A DNA stretch of 64,000 bases, taken from NCBI GenBank assembly GCA_009823505.1, contig VZQC01001050.1, positions 124,001-188,000 of the forward strand, given 5' to 3'. The notes under the pieces are model-generated. The model saw nothing but the letters and a program-made list of their open reading frames with translations, had not been told where the DNA came from and did not search any database. The position numbers and the translations under genes are program-made. How positions within the stretch are numbered: position 1 is the first letter of the stretch; each line of letters starts with the position of its first letter. This document shows, in pieces, positions 1 to 11,114 of the stretch. This DNA comes from Rhizomys pruinosus (Eukaryota > Chordata > Mammalia > Rodentia > Spalacidae).

Positions 1-1480
1 TAGAACCTGTCTAGGGATTCACAATATAAAAACACAGTTGTTTTCAGATCATGCGGTCTATAACATTAATGTTGCTCAGTTTGCCTTACAACTAGGTACT
101 TGGTGCTAACATCCACAGATAAGGGATACCATTTGTCTTTTGTTTATTTCTGGGACTATGTTACTTCACTTAACATAAAATCTAGTTCCATCCATTTACC
201 TGAAAATTTCATGATGTCATCTTTCTTTATTGCTGCATAGATCTCCATTGTGTAGGTGTGCAAATTTTCTCTATCCATTCCTCTGTTGAGGGGCACTTGG
301 GTTGGTTTCAGCTCTTTGCTAGTGTGAAGAATGCTATAATAAACATGGCTGTACATGCATCTCTGCGGTAGGAAGAGTCTGATGGATATATACCCAGAAG
401 TGGTACGGCTGGGTCAAGTGGTAAGCTTATTTTGAGTCTTCCAAGGGTTTTCCACACTGCTTTTGATAGTCATTGTACTAGGTTACATTTCCACCAGTAG
501 TGGATGAGTGTTCCCCTTTCACTACAACCTCTCCAGCACTTGGTTTCATTTGTTTTCTTAATCCTAGCCAGCCTTATCAGAGTGAGATGATATCTTAAAG
601 TGATTTTAAGTTGCATTTCTTTAATTATTAGTGATGTTGAACACTTTTTAAGATGTTTCTTAGCCATCTCTATTTCCTCACTTGTGATGTCTCTGTTCAG
701 CTCTTTACTCCACCTTTTGAGTGTTTCATTTGTTTCCTTGCTTCTTTGTTTTTTGAGTAGTTTATATATTCTGGAATTTAATGCTCTGTCAGGTATATCA
801 GCAGTGAAGACTTGCTCCCACTCTGTGGGTTTTCTCTTCATTTCCCTGCTTGTTTCTTTTGCTGTACAGAAACTTTTGAGTTTAATGAGGTCCCACTTGT
901 CAATTGCTGACCTTATTTCCTGTGCAGCTGCTGTCTGATTTACAAAGTCTTTTCCTATGCCTATGTCTTGTAAGTTGCTGCCAACTTTTTCTTCTACCAC
1001 CTTCAGAGTTTTGGTTTTCACATTGAGGTCTTTGATCCATTTGGAGTTGATTTTTGTACAGGATGAAAGGTAAGGGTTTAATTCTATTTTTCTACAAGTG
1101 GTGATGCAGTTTTACCAACACCATTTGCTGAAGATGCTATCTTTCTTCCATTGAGTCTTTTTGGCCCCCTTGTCAAATATGAGGTGGCTGAAATTGTATG
1201 TGCTCAAGTTTGGATATTCAATTTTGCTCCATTTGTCTACAGGTCTGTTTTGTGCCAGTACCAGGCTGTTTTTATAACAATAGCCCTGTAGTATAGTTTG
1301 AAGTCTGGTATAGAAATCCCCCCCTGTATTACTCTTTTCACTCAGGGTTGCTTTGGCTATTCGGGGTTCTTTAGAGAAACTTCTTAAATATTTTTTATCC
1401 TTAGTTATTTTAAAGACTGTCATCAAGCTAATCAGGCAGCTAGAGGAGTGTGCATCAATGATCTTTCTCACCACTAGATT
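1..1480 (-). mobile_element. LINE-1 fragment: ORF2 3' portion and start of 3' UTR, antisense
   Basis: On the minus strand this reads as the C-terminal part of LINE-1 ORF2, the retrotransposon reverse transcriptase/endonuclease protein. The frame at 470-1021 (183 codons) contains recognisable ORF2 stretches such as FCTAKETSREMKRKPTEWE and the HYHLT/CWRGC-like region, followed at 156-356 by the TMEIYAAIKKDD-type C-terminal end. Frame 1112-1474 covers the more upstream part. The pieces are in different frames with stops between them, so ORF2 is broken and there is no intact RT domain. Bases 1 to about 110 look like the ORF2/3' UTR boundary, and the element is cut by the window edge. It is probably the inverted half of the sense LINE-1 3' UTR that follows. 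Confidence 0.9.
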
Positions 1481-1489
1481 CTACATGCT

Positions 1490-2350
1490 ACAAAACCATC
1501 TGACGGGCAAGTGGTGCCCACTATTGCAATAGTGGCAAGACTCTTTCTTGTGGTAACCAATCACTCTGAACTTTGGATTTGATGACTGTTTCCCAGATGA
1601 CTGCTTTACCTGCTACAATCTGAAGCATGGTCAAAACCCATGGCTAGGGAAGTCATAAGCCCTAGATGAGAACCTATTGATGTTGTTTTTCTAAATGCTA
1701 ATATTATCAAGTTACTTTCTAAATATTTATGATTTTATGCATAGATTTGTGCTGGTCAGAGTAACTTCTTATTACTGTGTTACTGGTTAATACAGAGACA
1801 CATTAATGTTCAAAGTGCTTAGGATATGTGACTATGTGTGTGTCAACTCTGGCCTCCAAGGCTCAGAAAATATTGTGGAAGAGTTGTACAACAAATGATG
1901 CAGCTTTAGCCTAGATAGGACTGCTGTGAAATGCTGTCCTCTGGACATGGTACAGCTGTCACATTCATGAACTCACAGCACCCTGGGCTACTCCACCAGC
2001 ACTGCTGAAGATCAAGCCAGAAAAAAAGTACTGTAAAAAGTGGAAATGGGCTCCCTAGACCCCACCCCAACTGAGGAGCTATTGGCAACTGATGGCTCTT
2101 GAGGGAAGGAGAGTCATTTTTCTATGGGCATGTGGCTCCTGGTAGGATGACCATGTCCTAGTGGATGACCATTTACTCATACACATATGAGTAGCACTAA
2201 TTGGACTTAAGGAGTGAAAAGAAAGACAGAAAGACAATAGATAGAAAGGAATAAAGAAAACAAAGGAAATTAACTGAAAGTGGGACCGAGATGATGGGAG
2301 ATTCCTGAGTGTCATTGGTAGTGGTGGATCTAATCAAAATATATTGAGTA
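1490..2350 (+). mobile_element. LINE-1 3' UTR, sense (rodent Lx-like)
   Basis: Sense-strand sequence typical of the long rodent LINE-1 3' UTR: a CACTATTGCAATAGTGGCA block, an AATGCTGTCCTCTGGACATG block, a GAGCTATTGGCA block and a terminal ATCAAAATATATTG. The same blocks recur at 6.56-7.35, 16.0-16.6 and 19.2-19.8 kb, and in antisense at 48.3 and 59.3 kb. The assignment to the LINE-1 3' UTR is supported inside this window at 59.04-60.75 kb, where the blocks lie directly beside ORF2 C-terminal sequence. Together with the antisense block to its left it has the form of a 5'-inverted LINE-1. No coding capacity. Confidence 0.7.
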
Positions 2351-2390
2351 CGTGCATGAACATTGTTTTTTATTTTTTGTTTTTTTCATT

Positions 2391-2541
2391 TCTGTTTTTT
2401 TGAGAATGGGTTTCACTACACAACACTTGCTGGCCTCAAACTAACTGTATAGACCAGGCTGGCCTCAGATGCACAGAGATCCAATTGCCCTTGCATCTGC
2501 CTCCAAAGTGCAAGATTAAATGCATATACAACCATGCCTGG
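2391..2541 (-). mobile_element. B1 SINE, antisense
   Basis: Antisense B1 (7SL-derived): T-rich tail at the left, then a diverged GAGACAGGGTTTCTC-type end, GACCAGGCTGGCCTC, and the right end ACCATGCCTGG. Many substitutions, so an old copy. Confidence 0.85.
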
Positions 2542-2545
2542 ATTA

Positions 2546-4970
2546 AATCTTCAAAAAATAATAAAATATTTTTAAAAAACTCAATAAATAACTTAACAGG
2601 CTATTACTATTTCTTATTCTCTTGTATCCATTGATTGCACATCAAATAGTATAAAATACGATATTCTAGAAATGTATCTCTTCTAAGATAATAATATATT
2701 CTTAATATTTCAAAGTTTTCTTAGTCATTAGTTTCTGAATACTTTACTCCTCTTCTGAGTCATCTCTTTGGCATCTGAGCTTGTTTATTCTCAAATCAGC
2801 TTAAAGCCTATATAAAATAAGGCATATGGGCATAATGACAATGTATTATTTATCAATTGAAGAATGCGATGTAGCTGGACATAGGATCACTTTGTATTTT
2901 TGAATTATGGATGAAGAAAGAAAGTAAAGAGAGCTAAACTCTAGGTCTCAGTAGAAGCTAATAATCAAGGAAAAGTGAGAAATATAAAGCAATGACTTAA
3001 AACAATGGTGGAAAAATAAGAGATAGGATCTAGGAAATTATTAGACTGAAATTTAAGTAATCATCAGACCTAAAAGAGACTGTACCAAAAGAATAAAGCA
3101 GGTAGATTATCAGAATTTTGATAAATCACCTCAGTAGAGCCAACAAAATAAATTATCTGTGTGAGGCAGTGATCATAAAGTCAATGCTGACTCCTCAATC
3201 CCATTTGTGTATCTTCTGTTGTGACTTTAATCCCATGAGTACTTTCCATGTGACAGTTACCATACTGAGCATTTTAAACATAAAGCCATATAGCTCCTAT
3301 AATAATGTATTCACCATGCTTCACACTGTAGTTCTTAGCTAACACAATTTATGTAGTTTCTATATTGACTTTTATTAGTGTAATTCCTCAGATCAATACA
3401 TGGAAATCATTTTTCTGTGGTTAGGACCTGTAGATTCCTCATACTTCTTCATGAAGTATTTTGCTATTGACCATTGATAAATCTATATGTTAATCCTGAC
3501 ACTCAGAAGCATGCAGCTTGTCAGTAAATCTTGTAGCTCTTCCCTTGCCCTGGCTTCTGAAAATAGGATCAAGTCAGTGATCTACCACTCTTCTGTTGCT
3601 ATGGGTTTATAGAAAATTAAAAATACTAAGAGCCATATTGCCATCAAAGGCCTTTGTGGAGGAGGGTGTTGTTTTTATAGCTATTGACTTTTTATTCCAA
3701 GTGTTGATGAGCCAAATTCATTCATGAGAAAATTATGACTTTTGAAGTTATAAGATTAGTGTTTCCATTGATAATTGTATAGCCTCATTTAGAAAAGATG
3801 GCAAGCACTCTACAGGAATCAAAAAAACAATTTCAGTAAGGCTAAGAGAATTTTCATATATCAAGTCATTAGAAATTTGGAATTCATTAAAATTATTTAT
3901 CAAGCTACTGCCTGCATTGCATTTTTTGCTTTTTAATCATAGTTATGAAACTTTTTAAAGTATGTAAAGTTTATTTAAAACTGATTTAAGTTCATATTTT
4001 TTGTTCTTTGCCATATATAAGCCAAATAAAAATGGTTGTCTACTTCAGCCCTTACCATAGTGCTTCTAAAGTACAAGAGTTACCGTATGGTTAACATAGT
4101 AAAGAGATGAACTAATAATATCTATAAGAATTTGTTAGTTATGTAATTTCCAGACGTACCTGATAGTTAAGATGAAGTCAACTTTAATGTGCATTTTTAT
4201 TACTGCATAAGAAATACAAATATTCTGGTATTATTTACATTTCATAAAGAATTATATTAATTTACCTATAATGAACCCAGCAAAACATCCATGACAGTAG
4301 ACTTTCCCTGTCTCTAAATGGCCCAAGCTTCCCAGTAATGAAGACTTATGTAATACTTTCTCTTCGTAACTTGAAATTTAGTCATGTGACTGACTTTGAC
4401 ATAATTCTCTCACATTTTGTTATTGCACAAACTAAGAAAAAAATCCTTAAGTTTGCTGAATTTCAGTTCCTAAATGCAATAAAACAAGAAATCTTCAACT
4501 CGGAAATCTTACCTAGTGATTATAAGTGGTAGACTTTTAAAAGTGTAAATTATTTAGCCTAATTGTATGAATTGCCAAGAAAATTTAGATGCTGGCATGT
4601 ATGGAGACTTTTTGGTTGGTTGGAAAAGAATTGTCTCAATATAAAATATCAAATATTTCACTTGAATTCTGTAACAACAACTTTGTCAGTTTTGTACACT
4701 TGAGATGTATGGGCTAAGGTTTATTGGATCACAGAAGATTGGATCCTGAAGGAACACCATGCCACATATCTCTCTATTCTTTCATTTTTTAATGCTTCTG
4801 AGTATAATAATTGGTAATATTCTTTGGATAAATTAGGGTAAATCAGTGACCTTTACCCATTAACTTGAAATGTCACAAAATATATTTCAACTGTCTTTAG
4901 CACCCCTCCTCTACTTACAGTTTATCTTCCCTTAATACCTACCATCCAACTTGATGTACTCTAATATAAA
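2546..4970. other. Unassigned AT-rich sequence
   Basis: No repeat family, coding exon or RNA gene that I can support. The small frames at 3118-3342 and 4338-4532 have no recognisable domain and are what AT-rich noncoding DNA gives by chance. Confidence 0.5.
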
Positions 4971-4974
4971 TATT

Positions 4975-5120
4975 GCTGGACCTGGTGATGCACACCTTTA
5001 ATTCCAGCATAGGAGGCAGAGGCAGGTGGATCTCTATGAGTTCAAGTCCAGCCTGGTCTACATAGTGAATTCTAGGACAGCTAGGACTCCAGTGAGACCC
5101 TGTCTTAAAAGACAAAAAAT
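4975..5120 (+). mobile_element. B1 SINE, sense
   Basis: Sense B1: CCTGGTGATGCACACCTTTA start, GGAGGCAGAGGCAGGTGGAT, CCAGCCTGGTCTACATAGTG, ending GAGACCCTGTCTTAAAA with an A-rich tail that runs into the adjacent AT tract. Moderately diverged. Confidence 0.93.
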
Positions 5121-5127
5121 AGATAAA

Positions 5128-5232
5128 TATTAAACATATATATCAAATATATGTATATATTAAATATATGTTTATATTATATATACATATATATACATAT
5201 ACCTATATATATAGGTATATGTATATGTATAT
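5128..5232. repeat. AT-rich microsatellite (TATATG/TATACA)
   Basis: About 100 bp of alternating TATATA, TATATG and TATACA runs, seeded on the A-tail of the B1 to its left. It is the sole basis of the small frame at 5168-5353. Confidence 0.9.
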
Positions 5233-5235
5233 GCT

Positions 5236-6560
5236 TTTTGAGTCAAATATGTGTCCAAAAATGTCATTTGATGTGGATTCTTCCACTGCAGCCTGGTTAA
5301 CCTATCTTAGGAGACTGACTCTCCCCTTCCCAATAGCCATGAGTCTTCAATAGTTCTTCAGGTAGACTTATAGTTTCTTACCCACTTCCCCATGTCTATG
5401 ATTAGATTTTGCCTGGCTTGAACTCACAAGCTTTCATGATCTTTTTGTACACAGCTAATATTATTTAGAGTTGATGTAAGTAACTTCCCAGCTGTCTGGA
5501 AAACACTTCTCTTGCTGTTATTCACCACCTCTGACTTTTATAATCTTTCCACTCTCTCTTTTGCAATTATCCCTGATTTTTGAGGCCCATAAGTTTGATA
5601 TAGGTGTCCAATTCAGAATAATCAAACTGTAGTCTCTTATTCTTTGCAAAATAGCCAGTTGTGGGTCTCTGTGTTTATCACCATATGCTGCATAAGGAAG
5701 CTTCTCTGGTGAGAGATAAGAGATACCTTAATATATGAACACATGACCTCTTCTTTATATTAGGCCAAGGCCTAATATAAATATCAGGTATGGGCTCTGT
5801 GCTAGAAAGCAGACCCAAAATACAATTAGTATGTGATTGGTTACTCCTATAATATTTGTGCCACTATTTGACCAGTGGGCAAATCTTACCAGACCATTGC
5901 CATTAATTGATCACAGGATTCACAGCTGGGCATGGCTGATGATTAATTTTCTATTCTGATAGCATGCCTAGCAGTTTCCAGCACCATAATAACTAGCCAC
6001 TTGCAGCGTTGATGTTACTAACAGCTTGATATATGACCCATGTATATAGTGTTTTCAGCAAGACAGTCTTACCATCAAGTTCTGATTAGTAACCAGGAGC
6101 ATGGGCAATGGCCAATATTGTTTGAGAACCTTGGTCAACAGCTTCCAAAAAGCTCATCGCTGGCTTCAGTCTTTTACTTTGCTAGCCTGTGCTGACTAGT
6201 AGGGCCAATATCTCCCTGTCTTAAGGCAACTCACTTTAATCTCTTTTTTTATAATGCACATGTATATATATTTTAACAAGCTTCTGTAGTGATAGGTCTC
6301 TACATGGTTTTCTCTAAAAGCCTTAATGTTAGTTGTCCTTCCCCATATTCCCTCCTCTGCCCTGCTCTCCAATTCCCCACCCCAGTTAAGCCCTTTCTAC
6401 TCTATTATTCTCTGTTCCTCCTTTATATCATTGTGTTCTGTCTCTCCTCCCACCAAGTCAATTGACCTTTTAATAATTTCTGACTACTGGCAGAACATCA
6501 ATTGTGCTTTTAAAAATGGCAGGACTATTGAAGCCAATCTTCATGATAACAAATAAGAAA
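5236..6560 (-). mobile_element. LINE-1 3' UTR-like sequence, antisense
   Basis: Antisense of the rodent LINE-1 3' UTR: pyrimidine-rich blocks, GTGGGTCTCTGTGTTT followed by AAGGAAGCTTCTCTGGTGAG, and TGGTTACTCCTATAATATTTGTGCC. The same order of blocks is found at 35.1-36.05 and 59.2-60.0 kb, the latter next to ORF2 sequence. Diverged and noncoding. The left boundary with the AT tract is approximate, and 6.25-6.56 kb is the least certain part. Confidence 0.6.
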
Positions 6561-7345
6561 GCCAACATATTCACCGGAGACTCTCACCATTTTTATCACA
6601 GCTTGTTGTCAACCTTCATCATAAAGGCTTCCCTTTGCTGGGTACAGCAGTCCATTTAGAATTTCACAATTGTTCCAGCTTCTGCTAATAAGAGACTAAG
6701 TGTTCATCTCCAAATGGGACGTGTTCATTAACCCCCTCAAGTCTCATGGAACATTGTAGAAAAGGAGGGCAAAAAGAATGTTATAACCAGGGTTTGAAGA
6801 GCTGACTCAGTGGTTAAGAGGATTGGCTTTTATTGGAGAGGATCTGGGTTCAGTTCCCAGCAGCAACATGGTGGCTAATAACCATCTGTAACTCCAGTTG
6901 CAGGGGATATGATTCCTTGTTTTGACGTCAGTGGATGCTGTATGAGAAAGGTCCACTTACACACATGCAGGCGATACACTCATACACATAACAAAATAAA
7001 ATATTTTTAAAAGAATGTAACTACCAAAGGATGGGGAAGACCTCTGTGAAATGCTATCTGCTGGGCAAGACACAGCTAATGGAATCATTAACTTACGAAG
7101 CTATAGTTACCTCCATAAAAACTACAAAAATTCAAGCTATTCAATGTTCTCTTAGAAATAATTTGATGATATCCAAGACACATCACTCACCGATGAACTA
7201 GTGGCTCAGATAGCTGAGACACGAAGTTAGGGGAGGAAAACTCGGGGGAGGGAGATGAGAGAGTTGAAAGAAAAAAGTGTGTGTGGGGGTAGATATTATC
7301 ACATTGTGTAAGTGTATGAAATTGTCCAAATATAAAAATTGAAAT
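6560..7345 (+). mobile_element. LINE-1 3' end, sense, interrupted by a SINE
   Basis: Sense LINE-1 3' UTR: a fragment before 6,787, then after the SINE a CTGTGAAATGCTATCTGCTG block, a purine-rich GGGGGAGGGAGATGAGAGAG stretch and the terminal GTATGAAATTGTCCAAATAT. It lies head to head with the antisense LINE-1 block on its left, as expected for a 5'-inverted insertion. Noncoding. Confidence 0.55.
6788..7011 (+). mobile_element. B2/B3 SINE, sense, inside a LINE-1 3' UTR
   Basis: tRNA-derived SINE: GAAGAGCTGACTCAGTGGTT (A-box region), GGATCTGGGTTCAGTTCCCA (B-box region), CTGTAACTCCAGTTGCAGG body and an A-rich AAAATAAAAT tail. The flanks AAGAATGTTATAAC and AAGAATGTAAC are an imperfect target duplication showing that it inserted into the surrounding LINE-1. 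Confidence 0.9.
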
Positions 7346-7823
7346 TGCATGCCATGAACTATCTCTGACTCTGAGGTATATGGAGATCTGATGTATAAAG
7401 CCTCGATGTGTTTTTTTTTTTAACTCATTAAAATCTGCTTGGACAGTTTTTAAAAGTATTTTCTCATAGGAAAATCAAGAAGGAACCTCTGTGTTTGGCA
7501 CATTTCAGAAGTCTAATTTTCTTTTTTGCTTTCACCTTCACCTGCAAAGAAGCAGCAGGGGTAATTCTCTGGAAGAGTAGGTCTGCACAGTGGACTTAGA
7601 GCATGTTATGTGGACACCATTGAACAAGATGAAAGAAGACTAGAAATGGCCAAAATGAGTGATTTAGGCAAAACAAAAATAATCTCTGCCTATTTATTAG
7701 TAATTAATAAATTATGCAAAATGATTTTTTTCAGCATCTTCAAAAGAGGTAGGGATTAGAAGTCAATTACTAAATTGTCATTATTTTCTAGCTTCTTATA
7801 TTCATTTCACTTAATCCTCAAAT
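7346..7823. other. Unassigned sequence
   Basis: AT-rich; no repeat or gene recognised apart from a short T run near 7,410. Confidence 0.4.
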
Positions 7824-7885
7824 AGTTTCAGAAAGTTTACATGCAATCTAGGTCAGTATAGATTGCATGTAAACTTTCTGAAACT
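7824..7885. repeat. Perfect inverted repeat: 27-bp arms, 8-bp loop
   Basis: Left arm 7824-7850 and right arm 7859-7885 are exact reverse complements. The loop is GGTCAGTA. The arm begins AGTTTCAGAAAGTTTACATG. The surrounding sequence is ordinary AT-rich DNA and no SINE or transposon termini are visible. It would form a 27-bp perfect hairpin on either strand. It could be a short fold-back duplication from replication template switching, a hairpin RNA locus, or a read artefact. Confidence 0.95.
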
Positions 7886-8111
7886 GTTGTTTGGTAAATG
7901 AAACTTTACATGAACAGATAAAAATAATCTGCAAATATTTGATCTAATAATAAAATCAATGATTATTTCCCATAAATTAACCATATGAATATGCCACAGT
8001 AATTTTTGAGGGTATACAAGAAACTACCACATTTTACCTCACCATGGTAAACTGACCTCATGGTGAGACAGTCTTTGAATTTACACTGCTTGGCACTGTG
8101 TTCCTTTTCTC

Positions 8112-8227
8112 TTCTGGCACCCGGTATTCCCAGGCAGTTTCCCATCCAAGTACTAACCAGGCCAGACCCTGCTTAGCTTCTGAGGTCAGACGAAATTGGG
8201 CACATTCAGGGTGGTATGGCCATAGAC
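8112..8227 (-). pseudogene. 5S rRNA pseudogene
   Basis: On the minus strand, starting at 8227, the sequence follows 5S ribosomal RNA over nearly its full length of about 120 nt: GTCTATGGCCATACCACCCT start, GAAGCTAAGCAGGGTC (internal promoter region) and TAGTACTTGGATGGGA, ending GGGAATACCGGGTGC. Many differences from the functional gene are C-to-T or G-to-A at former CpG sites, which indicates decay, and the 3' end diverges after GGGTGC. It is a single copy, not a 5S cluster, so it is almost certainly a dispersed pseudogene. Both flanks contain GGAAGAGAA/AGAAGAGAA, a possible short target duplication consistent with LINE-1-mediated retroposition. Confidence 0.93.
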
Positions 8228-8458
8228 CGGTTCTCTTCCTTTTTAGTTGTGAGAGGGATCTATCTATATTTTTATAATCTCTAAAGCTTTATTTGTAGAC
8301 AATTTGCTTACATTGAAAAACATTGTGAATAGCCAAAGACACAAGTGTATATTAGATATTAGGCAGTAGCTAAATTGATAGAAACACTAATAGTAGTAGA
8401 ATGAATATACTATCCCTTCATCCATAGCATACTTGATATTAGGCACTTGAAATACAAA
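8228..8458. other. Unassigned sequence between 5S pseudogene and MaLR element
   Basis: AT-rich, no feature recognised. Its last bases include the TTATT target site of the following element. Confidence 0.4.
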
Positions 8459-8463
8459 TTATT

Positions 8464-8821
8464 TGTGGTGGTTTGATTGAGTGTCCCCCATAGGCTGTAA
8501 GTATTCAGACATTTGTCTCCAGTTGGTGGCACTGTTTTTGGAGGTCTTAGAAGGTGTGGCCATGCTAGAGGAAGTATGTCACTGGGGGCAGGCTTAGTGA
8601 GTTTAACAAGCCTCGTGGTCTCCAGTCGCCCTCTCTCTGCTTCCTGTGCTCATTGTGAGATGTGACCCTAGGCGTGCTGCTCCAGCTCCAGCCGCCATGC
8701 CTCCCACCACAATGGACTCTAATTCCCTGGAACCTTCAATCGTAAGCTCAAATAAACTCTTCCTTTTATAAGTTCCTTGGTCATGGTGTTTTATCACAGG
8801 AACAGAAAAGTGACTAATATA
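8464..8821 (+). repeat. 5' LTR of the MaLR element
   Basis: Starts TGTGGTGGTTTGATTGAG and ends AACAGAAAAGTGACTAATAT plus A. It contains the AATAAACTCTTCC polyadenylation region. By eye it differs from the 3' LTR at about 20 positions plus a 4-base indel, so the insertion is not recent but is younger than the other LTR remnants in the window. Confidence 0.93.
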
Positions 8822-8945
8822 GTAAATTGGTACCAGAAGTGGTGTGTTGGCTGTGAAGAACCTGACCATGTGGATGTTTGGAGAAATGTGGAAGATTTTG
8901 GAACTTTGAGCTAGAAAAGCTGTTGACTACTGTAAGCAGAGCTTA

Positions 8946-9524
8946 ATGGGCCATTCTAGTAGAAGCCTGGAAGAAAGCATGGCTGCAAAAAATGTAGTTC
9001 CAGAGGAAAATAAAAACTTAGGCAGCAACTGGGATATTTTGATAATGAGTCTGGCAGCAGTTTGCCCACAGCCCAAATGCTTGCCTGATGCTAAGTTGAA
9101 AAGCCATGGACTAATGTCTTTGCTGGAGGATATTTCGAGACAGCCTAATGTAGAAATGGTAGCGTGGCTTTTAATGGTGAATATTATACAGATCTACAGT
9201 GGAAAAGAGCAAATGGGGCAGAAGGAAATGCAGAATGTACAGTTTCGATCTGATAACTGCACTAGGAAGATTAAAGATGTGGCCAAGTCATGTGAAGGAG
9301 AGGCTCCCTTTCATAAGGAGACTAAGGTGATTAAGGAGAGGCCTGAAGATTTACAAGTAAATGAAAGAATCAGTACCTTCAGGGCAAGACCACACCCAGC
9401 TAATCCTCCAACTTTTGAAAGGAAAATACTGAAAGCATTTTCTGCTCCAAGTTCAGGGCAGAGAAAAGTTGCAAATGTGGTTGAAATAGGCCAGGGTCCA
9501 TCCCAAACTTGCAGCCAAACTTAG
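8946..9524 (+). pseudogene. Open frame in MaLR internal region (192 codons)
   Basis: A 192-codon frame from ATG at 8946 to the stop at 9522-9524, lying wholly inside the MaLR internal region between primer-binding site and 3' LTR. The translation shows no protease, reverse transcriptase or zinc-knuckle motif, no signal peptide and no clear membrane segment; it is rich in Lys, Glu, Ser and Pro. MaLR internal regions are generally regarded as noncoding or as a decayed gag-like remnant, so this is most likely a chance or relic frame. A retained gag-like protein is possible but not supported by any motif I can see. Confidence 0.45.
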
Positions 9525-10185
9525 AAGTTTCATTCACATGGTGCTGGCTTTAGAGGCATGAAGTTTCCAAGAGTGAAGGGGTCATCAGTTCTTCCTCCAC
9601 GGTTTCAGAGAGCTGCCAAGGTCAGGCAGAGGTGTCCCTGCATAAAGAAGGCCATGATAGGCCATTGCGTGAAGCTGTGAATGTGAAGCCTGGTTGGCAG
9701 TGGAGACCCCAAGAAGACATTTGAGATGCCAGACCTGTGAGATATTTGCCAAGGAGAGCTGCATACAGGGAGTGGTACCAGCCTAAGAAAGAGATGTATG
9801 TTGCAAGCAAAGCTGGAAGAGCTGAGCCATCTAAGCCCTTTGGAAGTCAAGTCCCAGAAGTTGCACATGGAGCTACTGGACTTGGTGTTTGCCCTGCTGG
9901 TTTTCGGTCTTGTTTTGGTCCAGTATTTCCTCACTATGCCTCTATTCCTCCCTTTTGGAATGGGAATGTGTATTCAGTTCCACTGTACATTGGGAGTTTG
10001 TAATTTGCCTTTTGATTTTACAGGAGCTTACAGTTAGGAGATTGGCCTGAGTCTCAGAAGAGACTTTGGACTGTAGACTTTTGAATGGCATTGAAACTGG
10101 TAAAGACTATGGGGATTTTTAAGGTTGGACTAAATGCATTTTGCATTTTATATGGTCAGGAGCCTATGGGGGCCAGGGAGTGGAA

Positions 10186-10539
10186 CGTGGTGGTTTGAAT
10201 GAGTGTCCCCCAAAGGCTGTAAGTATTCAGACATTTGTCTCCAGTTGGTGGCACTGTTTTTGGAGGTCTTAGAAGGTGTGGCAGTGCTAGAGGAAGTATG
10301 TTATTGGGGGCAGGCTTAGTGAGTTTACCAAGCCTTGTGGTCTCCAGTCTCTCTCTGCTTCCTGTGCTCTTTGCGAGATGTGACCCTCGGTTTGCTGCTC
10401 CAGATCCAGCCGCCATGCCTCCCACCACAATGGACTCTAATTCCCTGGAACCATCAATTGTTAGCTCAAATAAACTCTTCCTTTTATAAGTTCCTTGGTC
10501 ATGGTGTTTTATCACAGCAACAGAAAAGTGAGTAATACA
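10186..10539 (+). repeat. 3' LTR of the MaLR element
   Basis: Begins CGTGGTGGTTTGAATGAG (the first T of TG is mutated to C) directly after the purine-rich GGCCAGGGAGTGGAA, and ends AGTGAGTAATACA at 10539. AATAAACTCTTCC supplies the polyadenylation signal. Small open frames on both strands here are by-products of the LTR. Confidence 0.93.
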
Positions 10540-10544
10540 TTATT

Positions 10545-10878
10545 TAATTAACTTTTCCAATTCAGATAAAAACTCAATATACAAATATTCTAACTACATA
10601 TACAGATTAAGAGAATAAATGTCACTTATGATGGGCAAATTTCAAAGTTACATAATCAATAACTTAAAATTTAGAAATGAAATCAAATTTAGATATGCAT
10701 TTACATATAAAACTAAATTTGATTTTAGAATATAGTATATACATTTAGTTATGCTCATAAGCCATAAATTACATCACTCAGTATTTTAAAAGTCCTGTAA
10801 CTAAGTTAACAACCAACATTTTTAAAATCTATTTTTATTTTCTTTATTTGAAAGTCATTTATCTTTTCCTTCAAAAAT
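10545..10878. other. Unassigned AT-rich sequence
   Basis: Nothing recognised. Confidence 0.4.
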
Positions 10879-10886
10879 ATTCTCTT

Positions 10887-11106
10887 GCAGGCTTGAGATA
10901 TGGTTCATCAGTTAAGAGAACTCACTGGTCTTGCAGAGGACCCAGGTTCGATTCACAACACCCACATGGGAGCTAACACCAGCCTGTAACTCCAGTTCCA
11001 GTGGATCCAATGATCTCTTCTGACCTCTGGGGACATTGCATGGCAGGGGACATTGCATGCAGGCAATACATTAATACACATAAAATAAAAGTAATAAAAT
11101 AAAATA
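10887..11106 (+). mobile_element. B2/B3 SINE, sense
   Basis: GAGATATGGTTCATCAGTTA head, GGACCCAGGTTCGATTC B-box, CCTGTAACTCCAGTTCCAG body, AAAATAAAAGTAATAAAATA tail. Target duplication ATTCTCTT at 10879-10886 and 11107-11114. It contains a short internal repeat of GGGGACATTGCATG. Confidence 0.92.
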
Positions 11107-11114
11107 ATTCTCTT

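Larger units (their letters stand above)
8464..10539 (+). mobile_element. Complete ERVL-MaLR element (LTR-internal-LTR)
   Basis: A full mammalian apparent LTR retrotransposon about 2.1 kb long. Two LTRs of about 355 bp enclose an internal region that begins with TTGGTACCAGAAGTGG (a tRNA-primer binding site of the ERVL/MaLR type, 8826-8841) and ends with a purine-rich tract before the 3' LTR. The TG...CA-type ends are flanked by a perfect 5-bp target duplication, TTATT, at 8459-8463 and 10540-10544. The internal region resembles the noncoding MaLR internal sequence and ends with the conserved GACTTTGGACTGTAGACTTT block. MaLRs lack pol and env and rely on related ERVL proteins. No solo-LTR collapse has occurred. 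Confidence 0.92.

Noticed and set aside
470..1021. 183-codon minus-strand open frame
   Set aside because: It is a broken piece of LINE-1 ORF2, not a host gene; the plus-strand frame at 600-938 is its shadow.
9605..10037. Several overlapping frames on both strands
   Set aside because: They lie in the MaLR internal region, in conflicting frames, with no domain.
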